In this document: piece by piece, positions 1 through 6,012 of the stretch
How positions within the stretch are numbered: position 1 is the first letter of the stretch
Layout of the letters: every line of letters starts with the position of its first letter
Assembly (NCBI GenBank): GCA_026417845.1
Contig: JAOACM010000165.1
Location: forward strand, 1 to 8,721
From: Planctomycetota bacterium
GTDB lineage: Bacteria; Planctomycetota; SZUA-567; H5-PLA8; CALKMO01
Direction: 5' to 3'
Length of the DNA: 8,721 nt
The notes under the pieces: model-generated
What the model was told of the DNA's origin: nothing
Seen by the model: only the letters and a program-made list of their open reading frames with translations
Databases searched by the model: none
Program-made: the position numbers and the translations under genes

Positions 1-737
1 ATATAGACCTCCTCCCGCTTCAGTCCCATCGCGGCTATCATTTTATTCAGAAGCTGGCCGGCTCGTCCGACAAAAGGCAAACCTTGCGCATCTTCGTCGG
101 CCCCCGGAGCCTCGCCTACGAAGACCAGATCGGCCTCTGGATTCCCGTCGCCGAAGACCACATGGGTGCGGGTCTTGTGCAGCGGGCAGAGCGTACAGGC
201 CATGGCGCGGGCCCGAACGGCATCCAGCGCCTCCTTTTTCGACCCGCGCGACCCGCCGGCGGCAGCTGCATCAAAAAGCGAATCCTCGCGGCGGACGCGG
301 ATCGTCTCAGGCCCCCGTCCGGATGCCGCTTGGAGCGCCTCGGTGCGGGAGGTTCCGGACTCGGCAGCGGCGCCCGGCGCCATGGCATCCGTAGATTTCC
401 CTTTAAGCCCAGCGGCGCCTGGCGACGCTGCGGGGGAGTTCTTCCAGTTCCTGGCGGCGTCCTGAACAATCCGATCTCCTCTTGCGACCTCGCCCTCCGG
501 GCTGGCGGCGACGGCGCCGGGCGGGGGGACCGGCGTGGCGCTATGTCCATTCAGGCCGGGAGTATCGGCGTTCCGAGAGCCGGGATCGCCTTCCTGAAAA
601 CTCGCCTCGCCGGGCGTTATGCCGGACACCGAATCTGCCCGGCTTACCCGCGGTAATACCAGAAAACGTATCCCGGAATACTCCAGCATTTCGATCCGCG
701 CGATCAGTTGACGGAGCGGATCCGCCCCGGCGCCCAT
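1..737 (-). CDS. Family 4 uracil-DNA glycosylase, 3' end cut by window
   Basis: Base-excision repair enzyme that removes uracil from DNA; family 4 enzymes carry a 4Fe-4S cluster. In the 245 visible residues, the first two cluster cysteines appear as CTLC at C181/C184, followed by PLHKTRTHVVFGDG and then the catalytic motif GEAPG at 208-212 with ADED and LPFVGRAGQLL behind it. This order is diagnostic of family 4. The distal cysteine pair and the HPS-type motif lie beyond the left edge. Residues 1-25 form a short helix-like N-terminus (LRQLIARIEMLEYSG) as in many bacterial homologues. Residues 26 to about 165 are a low-complexity linker rich in A, G, P, S and R, so the N-terminal part is much longer than in compact archaeal enzymes. 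The start is ATG at 737, 1 bp after the stop of the upstream gene, with AAGGAG 7 bases ahead. Last gene visible in the cluster 2334 to 1. The family call is firm; the exact substrate range is inferred. Confidence 0.93.
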   Translation of the reverse strand, partial: MGAGADPLRQLIARIEMLEYSGIRFLVLPRVSRADSVSGITPGEASFQEGDPGSRNADTPGLNGHSATPVPPPGAVAASPEGEVARGDRIVQDAARNWKNSPAASPGAAGLKGKSTDAMAPGAAAESGTSRTEALQAASGRGPETIRVRREDSLFDAAAAGGSRGSKKEALDAVRARAMACTLCPLHKTRTHVVFGDGNPEADLVFVGEAPGADEDAQGLPFVGRAGQLLNKMIAAMGLKREEVY

Positions 738-738
738 C

Positions 739-1092
739 TCACCTCTCCTTCCCTCTGCCGGCTCCTGATAAATTGCTGTCCCCTGCTCTTTCGGATCCCG
801 CGACGCCGGAGTGCAGGGCGGTCCCGACGCCCTGCGACCGCCTTCCGCCTCCCTGAGGGCGATCCTCCCCCCATTCGCAGCGCGACAGCCATGCCATCAG
901 TACCGCCCACGCTGCCCATAAGATCAGAAATACGCGAAAGGCGTACGGTCGGCCGAAAATGCCTTTTTCAGACGGATTCCACGGGAGCGAGCCGGCGGAT
1001 CCTGCTTCCTCACGGTCCGATCCCATCCCGGAAGCCCCACCGGCCCGCCGGAGGCCGGTCCCGCCAGCCCTGTCGTCTCCGCGCCGCGGCAT
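739..1092 (-). CDS. Small single-pass membrane protein, unknown function
   Basis: 117-residue protein not recognised as a named family. One clear transmembrane segment covers about residues 51-69 (AFRVFLILWAAWAVLMAWL), preceded by the moderately conserved-looking SEKGIFGRPY and followed by SRCEWGED. The N-terminal 40 and C-terminal 45 residues are rich in G, R, A and S and look disordered. It starts 27 bp after the upstream parvulin stop, with GGGAGG about 14 bases before the ATG; an internal ATG (residue 23, position 1026) is a possible alternative start. The stop codon ends 1 base before the glycosylase start. The argument for a real gene is the hydrophobic segment together with this close fit between two certain genes on the same strand. 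Role unknown; a membrane anchor or accessory in the same transcript is a guess. Confidence 0.6.
   Translation of the reverse strand: MPRRGDDRAGGTGLRRAGGASGMGSDREEAGSAGSLPWNPSEKGIFGRPYAFRVFLILWAAWAVLMAWLSRCEWGEDRPQGGGRRSQGVGTALHSGVAGSERAGDSNLSGAGRGKER
745..750 (-). promoter_or_regulatory. Ribosome binding site for the uracil-DNA glycosylase
   Basis: On the minus strand AAGGAG lies 7 bases before the ATG at 737, inside the last codons of the upstream small membrane-protein gene. It fixes the start and, with TGA and ATG only 1 base apart, suggests translational coupling. Confidence 0.7.
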
Positions 1093-1119
1093 CTGTCTTG
1101 TCCTTTCCTCCCGGCAGAC

Positions 1120-2334
1120 TCACCGGCCAGCGCCCCCAGCGGGACCGGAACGGGCTGGTGTCGCTTCGCCCATGCTGTCCATGCCAGGGAACAGCCATTC
1201 GGCGCGCACCCGCTTCCCGCTGGAATCGAGCAGAAGGCTCCTGGCGAGCCTTCCGCGGAGCCACGTCCGGTTGGCTTCCTCGATCTTTTTCGCGCGGAGC
1301 ATCTCATATATTTCGTTGTAGACTTCGTCCAGAGGAGCGATGCCGGCTTCCCTCCGGCCCTCAACCTTGAATACGCCCCACGCATGGCCCAGGTTAATGG
1401 CGTCTGATACTCCGCCAATCGGGAGTCCGGCCAGCGCAACGGCGACGCCCCCTAGCCTTTCGGGCTCGACGAACGGATCGCCTCCCTTCCCTGCGATCAA
1501 TCCTCCGCGCTCGCGTGTTTCCCGGTCGTCGGAATACCTCCGGGCAAGGTCGCCGAAATCCTCGCCCCCGCGCGCTCTGACGGCGATCTCCTCCGCCAGA
1601 GCCAGCGCGCCTTCCCGGAACCTGATGGCGCCCGTCTCCGGATCCGGGATGGTCTTTCCCACCACTATGCGCCGGACCTTCCACGCCGCTGGCCTGACAA
1701 ATTCACGCTTGTGCGTCTCGTAGTATTCCGCTACCTCCCGCCTGGAAGGCCGGCCAGCAGCTATCCGTATCCGCTCCGCCGCCATATTGATAAGAAGCAT
1801 CTCCTCAATCTCGCGCCTCAGATCGGCCATCGAACCGCCGGCTTTTTCGAGCGTCTTTCTGATGCCGCCGTCCCGTCTTACCCGCCCCTCGATCTCGCGG
1901 TCCACATCCTCGGGCGCCACCCGGAACCTTTCTTCCCTTGCCCACTGCAGAAGAAGTTTTTCCATGACGATGTCGCGCAGCCTCTGTAGAAATTCCTCTC
2001 CATATTCGCGTTCGTACCGGGCGCGTGCGACCCCGTCGAACCGCTTCTGCTCGATAAGTATCTCGCGCTCTTTCCTCAACGCCTCGAATTTCAGTCCCAT
2101 GTGGCGCTCGACTTCCGCGCGCGATATCCTGTCGGTATTGATGGTAAGCACCGCCTCGTTATAGGAAACCGGGGCCGGGTCGGCGGGCAGCGGAGGATCG
2201 GGCGCGGAGGCGTTCCCGCCAAGGGGCGGTTCCGCCCCCGGCAGGGGCGACTGGAGGGCCGCCGCGAACGCAAGATACGCGATCGCAACCGCCGGCCGGT
2301 TCCGCCACACCGGTCCCGCCTGAAGGGATCGCAT
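1120..2334 (-). CDS. SurA-like parvulin peptidyl-prolyl isomerase/chaperone, exported
   Basis: Predicted periplasmic folding factor of 404 residues. Residues 1-34 look like a signal peptide: basic start, hydrophobic AVAIAYLAFAAAL, likely cut after LPGA. Residues about 60-195 match a SurA-type N-terminal chaperone domain (AVLTINTDRISRAEVERHM, then charged helices). Residues about 215-327 form one parvulin (PPIC) domain with EDFGDLARRYSDD and RERGGLIAG. A helical tail (EVYNEIYEMLRAKK) follows. Two histidines typical of the parvulin active site seem to be replaced: the VRHI-like position reads VRRIVV (R222) and the G-x-H-I-I position reads AWGVFK (G320). Isomerase activity may therefore be weak or lost while chaperone function remains. 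The frame stays open to an ATG at 2499, and a GTG at 2478 has GGAGG 6 bases ahead, but either start would bury the signal peptide. I prefer ATG 2334, although its Shine-Dalgarno is weak. First gene of the cluster with the small membrane protein and the glycosylase. Confidence 0.85.
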   Translation of the reverse strand: MRSLQAGPVWRNRPAVAIAYLAFAAALQSPLPGAEPPLGGNASAPDPPLPADPAPVSYNEAVLTINTDRISRAEVERHMGLKFEALRKEREILIEQKRFDGVARARYEREYGEEFLQRLRDIVMEKLLLQWAREERFRVAPEDVDREIEGRVRRDGGIRKTLEKAGGSMADLRREIEEMLLINMAAERIRIAAGRPSRREVAEYYETHKREFVRPAAWKVRRIVVGKTIPDPETGAIRFREGALALAEEIAVRARGGEDFGDLARRYSDDRETRERGGLIAGKGGDPFVEPERLGGVAVALAGLPIGGVSDAINLGHAWGVFKVEGRREAGIAPLDEVYNEIYEMLRAKKIEEANRTWLRGRLARSLLLDSSGKRVRAEWLFPGMDSMGEATPARSGPAGGAGR

Positions 2335-2759
2335 CGGGAAGGTCCCGAAAAGGCGCGCCCGCGCGCAACCGCCCGTGCCCGGGCGCGACGGCGCGATATC
2401 GTCCGGTATTCCGCCTTCCGAGACCTTCGCGGGCGCTGACGATCCGTACCAGCCTGTCCCCGCTTCAGTCCCAGCCACCGGTTGCCTCCGCTTAATCATA
2501 TCCAGCGGCAGAATCCGTCCGGCCGGTGCCGGCGCGCCCTGGCGGAAAGGCGCGGGACGACGAACGGACGTGCCTCACCGACAGCCATATGCCGGGCAGC
2601 CGGTGCGCGCGGCCCACCACCCACGCATCTTAAGTCCTCGCCGCGGCATGTCAAAGGGCGGGGGACATTGTGACCGGAGGCGCGGAAGTCCGAGCCGGGC
2701 CCGCATGCTTCGGAGCCACGTCCGACCGACAGCCCCTGCCCGTCCATGGCGCGCGACTT
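2335..2759. other. Upstream region without a confident gene
   Basis: This stretch lies upstream of the SurA-like gene on the minus strand. Its left 165 bases stay open in that gene's frame (to ATG 2499) but read as composition-biased sequence without a recognisable domain. No tRNA, clear promoter or strong hairpin is visible. On the minus strand, about 2744 to 2668 shows weak similarity to repeat module A (shared blocks around GACAGCC and CGGAGGC), which is too diverged to call firmly. Confidence 0.35.
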
Positions 2760-2763
2760 AGGG

Positions 2764-2834
2764 CCTGTCCGGAAACCTCAGGCTCAGAGCATATGGCTCG
2801 AGGCCGATCGCCTTCCCGGCGGGAGGGTTCTGGA
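2764..2834 (-). repeat. Repeat module C, inverted copy
   Basis: Read on the minus strand this resembles positions 5645-5717 on the plus strand. Shared blocks include GGACAGG, CTGAGG/CTGAAGG with the following T/C-rich run, a TAT core, CTC and CCCGCCGGG, with single-base indels between copies. It contains a 7-bp hairpin, CCTTCCC (2811-2817) with GGGAGGG (2821-2827), followed on the plus strand by TTCTGG. The other copy has a GC hairpin followed by GTTTTTGG at the same place. Non-coding, diverged; origin unknown. Confidence 0.5.
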
Positions 2835-2908
2835 TGGGCTTTTATCGCCTTCCATGTCCCGCAGGATGGACTTTGAAATTGCCCGGTCAAAAGCCGAAAG
2901 CGAGGCGG

Positions 2909-3030
2909 TTGCGCTGTCGGTCCGGCAGAAAACGGCTGTCAGAGAGGATGCGAGGAAGCGGGCGGGGAGATGTACGCCCAGGCTTGCCTCCGCCACTCTC
3001 TGAAAAACGCTTGGGGTAAAAATCGCGAAA
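2909..3030 (+). repeat. Repeat module A, copy 1, with long nested hairpin
   Basis: Aligns with 5454-5573 on the same strand. Shared blocks include TTGCGCTG, GCAGAA, CGGCTGTCAG, GCTTGCCTCCG, TCTCTG and GGGGTAAAAA, with several short indels, so it is not conserved as a reading frame. This copy folds into a three-part stem: TCAGAGAG (2939-2946) with CTCTCTGA (2996-3003); GAGGAAGC (2952-2959) with GCTTgCCTC (2982-2990, one bulged G); and GGGCG (2960-2964) with CGCCC (2975-2979) around a 10-base loop. The outer stem is not kept in the second copy. Function unknown. Confidence 0.6.
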
Positions 3031-3146
3031 AGCGCTATCCGGCGGGAGCGTGTTCACTCTGGATGGCTGGGGTAAGCCCCCGGCCGCCCGCGCAAATCTC
3101 TCTCCCGCGCGGAGACATCGCAACCGGCTCGGCACGTGAATCCAAG

Positions 3147-3175
3147 TTGACATTCGCACAACTATCCCGTTAAAT
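3147..3175 (+). promoter_or_regulatory. Sigma-70-type promoter for the NHL/PKD gene
   Basis: A perfect -35 hexamer TTGACA (3147-3152), a 17-base spacer and a -10-like TTAAAT (3170-3175; 4 of 6 to consensus). It lies in a locally AT-richer patch. The expected start of transcription is near 3182, giving a leader of about 260 bases before ATG 3442 that contains repeat module B. Inferred from sequence only. Confidence 0.55.
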
Positions 3176-3285
3176 GTATCAGGTTGGGAAGCAACGGAGC
3201 ATCCCGTGAATGAGCGGGCGTTTCCCGGGAGACATCCGCCAGCCAAAGCGGAGACTTCCGCATCGTCCTACAACAGGGAAGCAGA

Positions 3286-3417
3286 CTGGTTGTAATTGTT
3301 TGTCGCCTCAGGTAGCGGTTGCTACTGGTGGCCCGCATGAACCGGTGCGACAGCAGCGTGCCGCGGCGGATGCGCTCCATCCCCTGTCTCCCGACATAGG
3401 GGGCGGTAAACAGTTAC
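3286..3417 (+). repeat. Repeat module B, copy 1, in predicted 5' leader
   Basis: Aligns with 5713-5850 on the same strand. It opens with an identical 15-base block GGTTGTAATTGTTTG (3288-3302 and 5716-5730), then CTCAGG, GAACCGG, CGACA, CAGCG, GCGCTCC, CCCGACAT and CGG.AAACA. Gaps of 1-4 bases rule out a shared reading frame. Directly after the 15-base block is a hairpin: CAGGTAGC (3309-3316), loop GGTT, GCTACTG (3321-3327), one bulged G. In copy 2 the T-A pair 3313/3324 is a C-G pair. The module ends about 25 bases before the start codon of the NHL/PKD gene. Confidence 0.65.
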
Positions 3418-3426
3418 GACTGGCGC

Positions 3427-3433
3427 AGGAGGG
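3427..3433 (+). promoter_or_regulatory. Strong ribosome binding site of the NHL/PKD gene
   Basis: AGGAGGG ends 8 bases before the ATG at 3442. It is the strongest Shine-Dalgarno in the window and fixes the start. Confidence 0.8.
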
Positions 3434-3441
3434 AAATCGCG

Positions 3442-5379
3442 ATGCGCAGGATAGCGATAATAGCTGGACTTCTTGCATCGGGGGTGGCGTTACCGGTTGG
3501 CGCTGAGGATTACGTGTTTTCTACGTTCGCCGGCTCAAGCGGGAAACCCGGTTGGAACGACGGGATCGGCTGCGCGGCGAGGTTTAACGCACCCCAAGGG
3601 CTGGCGGTGGATCCGTCAGGCAACATATACGTGGCTGATGCGGACAACAATACGATCCGCATGATGAATGCGGCTGGGCAGGTCATCACCGTGGCCGGGA
3701 GGGCTGGCTTTGCCGGGAGCACCAACGGGACCCGCGGCGCGGCACGGTTCAATTCGCCGCGCTCTGTGGCGCTGGATTCCTCCGGTAACATATATGTGGC
3801 CGATACGTACAACAACACGATCAGGAAGATAACTCCCGCAGGTGTCGTGACGACGCTGGCCGGGCAGGCCGGAACTCCGGGTTCCGACGATGGGACCGGA
3901 AGCGCGGCGCGGTTCAACGTCCCCTCGGGAGTTGCAGTGGATTCCGGCGGCAACGTGTACGTCGCGGACACGGGCAACCACACCGTGCGGAAGATAACTC
4001 CCGCAGGTGTCGTGACGACGCTGGCCGGGCAGGCCGGGGCCCCGGGTTCCGACGACGGGACCGGAAGCGCGGCGCGGTTCAATCTTCCCTCCGGCATGGT
4101 AGTAGATGCTACCGGCAACGTGTACGTTGCGGACGAATCGAACCACACGATTCGTAAGATCGCCCCTAATGCGGCGGTTACCACCCCGGCCGGCCATGCC
4201 GGAGAACCCGGCAGCGTTGATGGAACCGGCATAAATACGCGTTTCAACTTCCCTGCGGGTATGGTCGTGGATGCCTCCGGGACCATTTATGTGGCGGATT
4301 CCGGCAATCATACGATCCGCAGGGGCAGGAGCGTAAACGCGCCGAATCTGCCGCCGGTCATCTCCAGCATCCCGAACTGGGCCACCAGCGAGGATATGCC
4401 GGCGGAAATACTGTTCTTCGTGAGCGATTTCGAGACATCCGCAGCGAACATTACCGTAACAGGGTCGTCCAGCAACAAGGCGCTGGTACCCGATGAGAAC
4501 ATATCTTTCGGAGGCTTCGGGATGGGCCGCAGCGTTACGATAACCTCCGTCGCAGAACAGTCCGGAACGACGACGATGACCATTACGGCGACCGATAGCG
4601 AAGGGCTATCATCCAGTTCAGTATTCGTGCTTGCGGTAAACCCGGTCAATGATCCGCCAGTCATAATATCCGGCCCCCACGCCGCCCCGAACCCGGCAGA
4701 AAGCGGACAGGAGGTGGCGTTCTCGGTCGAGACATATGATGCGGACGGCGACCAACCCGCCTTTTCCTGGGATTTCGGCGACGGCACGGGTTCGACGGAG
4801 AAAGATCCGACCCATGTCTTCGCTGCTCCAGGCACCTACAACGCAACCGTCACGGTATCGGACGGGAACGGTGGAACGACGACGGCCTCCGTAGCAGTTA
4901 AGGTTGAGGCAAGGAATCTCGTCCTGAAAAAGCTCGGTATAGCTCGCGAGTTCGGCGGGCTGAGGCGGCTCAGGATCAAGGCGGCCGGAATCGGAAATGC
5001 TCCGGAGGGAATATCGCCCGCGGATACGACCGTCGGGTTGAATATTGCCGGAGTAGTCGTGTCGGGTCAGATGAATGCTAAAGGGAAAATCACCCTTGAT
5101 AATTTGAAGTTCAAGTTCGCTCCTAAGTGGAAGAAGCTTCCGGACGGCAGTTTGCGAAGCTTTGCCGGACCGGCGAAATTCAAGGCTTCGATACTGGAAA
5201 ACGACTTGGCCTGGGAAGAGGAGTTGGGAGCGGCGAAGCTGGAGAAGAACGCTGGAGGTCCTATCCCGACCGACGTCGAATTCGCGCTTTCGATCGGAAC
5301 GATACATTACTCCGCTCTATGTGCGGGCCAGTGGAAATCGGACGCGGCGAAGGGGAAATTCAAAGGGCCAACCCAATAG
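3442..5379 (+). CDS. Secreted NHL-repeat / cadherin-like / PKD protein
   Basis: 645-residue exported protein, probably extracellular or on the cell surface. Residues 1-21 form a signal peptide (RRIAIIAGLLASGVALPVGA). Residues 30-304 are five tandem 55-residue NHL-type repeats, each with AARFN.P..V.VD..GN.YVAD..N.TIRKI and AG..G.PGS.DGTG, expected to fold as a beta-propeller. Residues about 305-405 resemble a cadherin/Ig-like domain ending in VNPVNDPPVI. Residues about 406-490 form a PKD domain (W443 in SWDFGDG, then HVFAAPGTYNATVTVSDGNG). Residues about 493-645 form a basic beta-rich C-terminal domain with NAKGK, AKFKASI and a KGKFKG end. I do not recognise it as a named family, though it resembles C-terminal modules of planctomycete-like surface proteins. 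No sorting signal or membrane anchor is visible at the C-terminus. NHL and PKD domains usually bind proteins or glycans, and no catalytic motif is seen, so a binding or structural role is inferred. It stands alone: divergent from the gene on its left, convergent with scpB, bracketed by repeat modules. Base use appears less GC-rich than in scpB. Confidence 0.9.
   Translation: MRRIAIIAGLLASGVALPVGAEDYVFSTFAGSSGKPGWNDGIGCAARFNAPQGLAVDPSGNIYVADADNNTIRMMNAAGQVITVAGRAGFAGSTNGTRGAARFNSPRSVALDSSGNIYVADTYNNTIRKITPAGVVTTLAGQAGTPGSDDGTGSAARFNVPSGVAVDSGGNVYVADTGNHTVRKITPAGVVTTLAGQAGAPGSDDGTGSAARFNLPSGMVVDATGNVYVADESNHTIRKIAPNAAVTTPAGHAGEPGSVDGTGINTRFNFPAGMVVDASGTIYVADSGNHTIRRGRSVNAPNLPPVISSIPNWATSEDMPAEILFFVSDFETSAANITVTGSSSNKALVPDENISFGGFGMGRSVTITSVAEQSGTTTMTITATDSEGLSSSSVFVLAVNPVNDPPVIISGPHAAPNPAESGQEVAFSVETYDADGDQPAFSWDFGDGTGSTEKDPTHVFAAPGTYNATVTVSDGNGGTTTASVAVKVEARNLVLKKLGIAREFGGLRRLRIKAAGIGNAPEGISPADTTVGLNIAGVVVSGQMNAKGKITLDNLKFKFAPKWKKLPDGSLRSFAGPAKFKASILENDLAWEEELGAAKLEKNAGGPIPTDVEFALSIGTIHYSALCAGQWKSDAAKGKFKGPTQ
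3529..4353 (+). repeat. Five tandem 165-bp repeats encoding NHL blades
   Basis: Five in-frame units of exactly 165 bp (55 codons). The junction regions of units 2/3 and 3/4 are nearly identical in DNA: 3826-3917 against 3991-4082 differ at 4 of 92 positions, beginning with a 47-base identical run. This suggests recent duplication or homogenisation. Units 1 and 5 are the most diverged; unit 5 loses the final strand motif. Confidence 0.85.
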
Positions 5380-5429
5380 GGATGTGTGCCCTTCATGTGG
5401 CCTCTTCCTGTGGCGGCATGCGGCAGCAC

Positions 5430-5455
5430 CAGACTCCCATGGTCGCGAGTCTGTT
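5430..5455 (+). terminator. Weak hairpin after the NHL/PKD gene
   Basis: CAGACTC (5430-5436) pairs with GAGTCTG (5447-5453) across a 10-base loop, followed only by TT. About 50 bases after the stop codon. Poor as an intrinsic terminator, but the nearest candidate downstream. Confidence 0.25.
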
Positions 5456-5573
5456 GCGCTGCGGACCCGCAGAAGCGGCTGTCAGCGAGGACGTGACGTG
5501 CAGTCGCGGTGAGGGTGCTCGCAGCTTGCCTCCGGCGATCTCTGGATCGCGCCCGGGGTAAAAAACGCAGAGA
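5454..5573 (+). repeat. Repeat module A, copy 2
   Basis: Second copy of the module at 2909-3030, same strand, with the same order of conserved blocks (TTGCGCTG, CGGCTGTCAG, GCTTGCCTCCG, GGGGTAAAAA). The nested stem of copy 1 is not preserved here, so structure is not obviously selected. It begins about 75 bases after the stop of the NHL/PKD gene, whereas copy 1 lies upstream of that gene. Confidence 0.6.
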
Positions 5574-5644
5574 ACACAGGGTGCATGGCCGCAAATGCGG
5601 ATGGCACTCAGGCGATCTGAGAACTGTCGGGCAGAAGATCTTAT

Positions 5645-5675
5645 TCCAAAAACTCCCCCGCCGGGCAGCGGGGGA
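5645..5675 (-). terminator. Intrinsic terminator, minus strand
   Basis: On the minus strand TCCCCCGC (5675-5668), loop TGCCCG, GCGGGGGA (5661-5654), then GTTTTTGG: an 8-bp GC-rich stem followed by a T run. It faces transcripts coming from scpB, about 340 bases beyond the scpB stop, and lies inside repeat module C. Confidence 0.6.
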
Positions 5676-5717
5676 TGGCTGAGCGTATAAGATCCGCGCT
5701 GAAGGTTTTCGGACAGG
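5645..5717 (+). repeat. Repeat module C, direct copy
   Basis: Matches the minus strand of 2764-2834: CCGCCGGG, then a TAT core, CTGAAGG with a TTTTC run, and GGACAGG. It runs straight into module B at 5713. In front of the NHL/PKD gene modules A and B occur without C between them, so the modules recombine or insert independently. Confidence 0.5.
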
Positions 5718-5850
5718 TTGTAATTGTTTGCCGCTCTCAGGCAGCAGCTGCTGCTGTTGATGACGCTCGAACCGGGACGACAACAGCGCACCACGAACCA
5801 GCGCGCTCCCTCCGCCGAGCCCCGACATCACAGAGTGCGGCAAACAACAC
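5713..5850 (+). repeat. Repeat module B, copy 2
   Basis: Second copy of the module at 3286-3417. The hairpin is CAGGCAGC (5738-5745), loop AGCT, GCTGCTG (5750-5756). It keeps the bulged G, and C5742-G5753 replaces the T-A pair of copy 1, a compensatory change. Unlike copy 1, no plausible plus-strand gene starts after it; the next gene is scpB on the opposite strand. Confidence 0.6.
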
Positions 5851-5852
5851 AT

Positions 5853-5877
5853 GCGCCCGGCGCTTCGGACCGGGCGC
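5853..5877 (-). terminator. GC hairpin downstream of scpB
   Basis: GCGCCCGG (5853-5860) pairs perfectly with CCGGGCGC (5870-5877) across 9 bases containing CTTCGG. On the minus strand it is followed by ATGTGTTGTTTG, moderately T-rich. First strong hairpin after the scpB stop (about 136 bases away). It could terminate or protect the scpB transcript. Positions 5878-6012 between it and the stop show nothing I can name. Confidence 0.4.
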
Positions 5878-6012
5878 TGCCGCTGTTCGCGGAAGGAACG
5901 CTGACGGGACGCGCAGTTGCGGTCCGGAAGGCGTGCGCCTGGGATCAGATCTGACGCTCCGCGGACGGGTCTTGCCTTCCGGCGGATCCGTCTGCCGCTC
6001 CGCAGGCGCACC

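Noticed and set aside
2496..2747. Minus-strand 83-codon frame whose stop overlaps ATG 2499
   Set aside because: The ATGA overlap is suggestive, but the protein shows no domain, segment or conserved look, and the ATG at 2499 is probably not the real start of the parvulin.
2500..3441. CRISPR array, tRNA or insertion-sequence transposase in the large gap
   Set aside because: There are no regularly spaced identical repeats, no tRNA T-loop signature and no frame resembling a transposase; only diverged non-coding modules are seen.
3210..3506. Plus-strand 98-codon frame in the leader overlapping the NHL/PKD start
   Set aside because: It spans module B, whose second copy has frame-breaking indels; no Shine-Dalgarno or domain.
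3510..4286. Minus-strand open frame of 258 codons with internal repeats
   Set aside because: Mirror image of the NHL repeats; the plus strand has the signal peptide, Shine-Dalgarno and known domains.
5307..6011. Minus-strand open frame of 234 codons between scpB and the NHL/PKD gene
   Set aside because: It overlaps the end of the NHL/PKD gene, crosses the repeat modules and two hairpins, and has no domain. Indels between module copies show this DNA is not kept as a reading frame.
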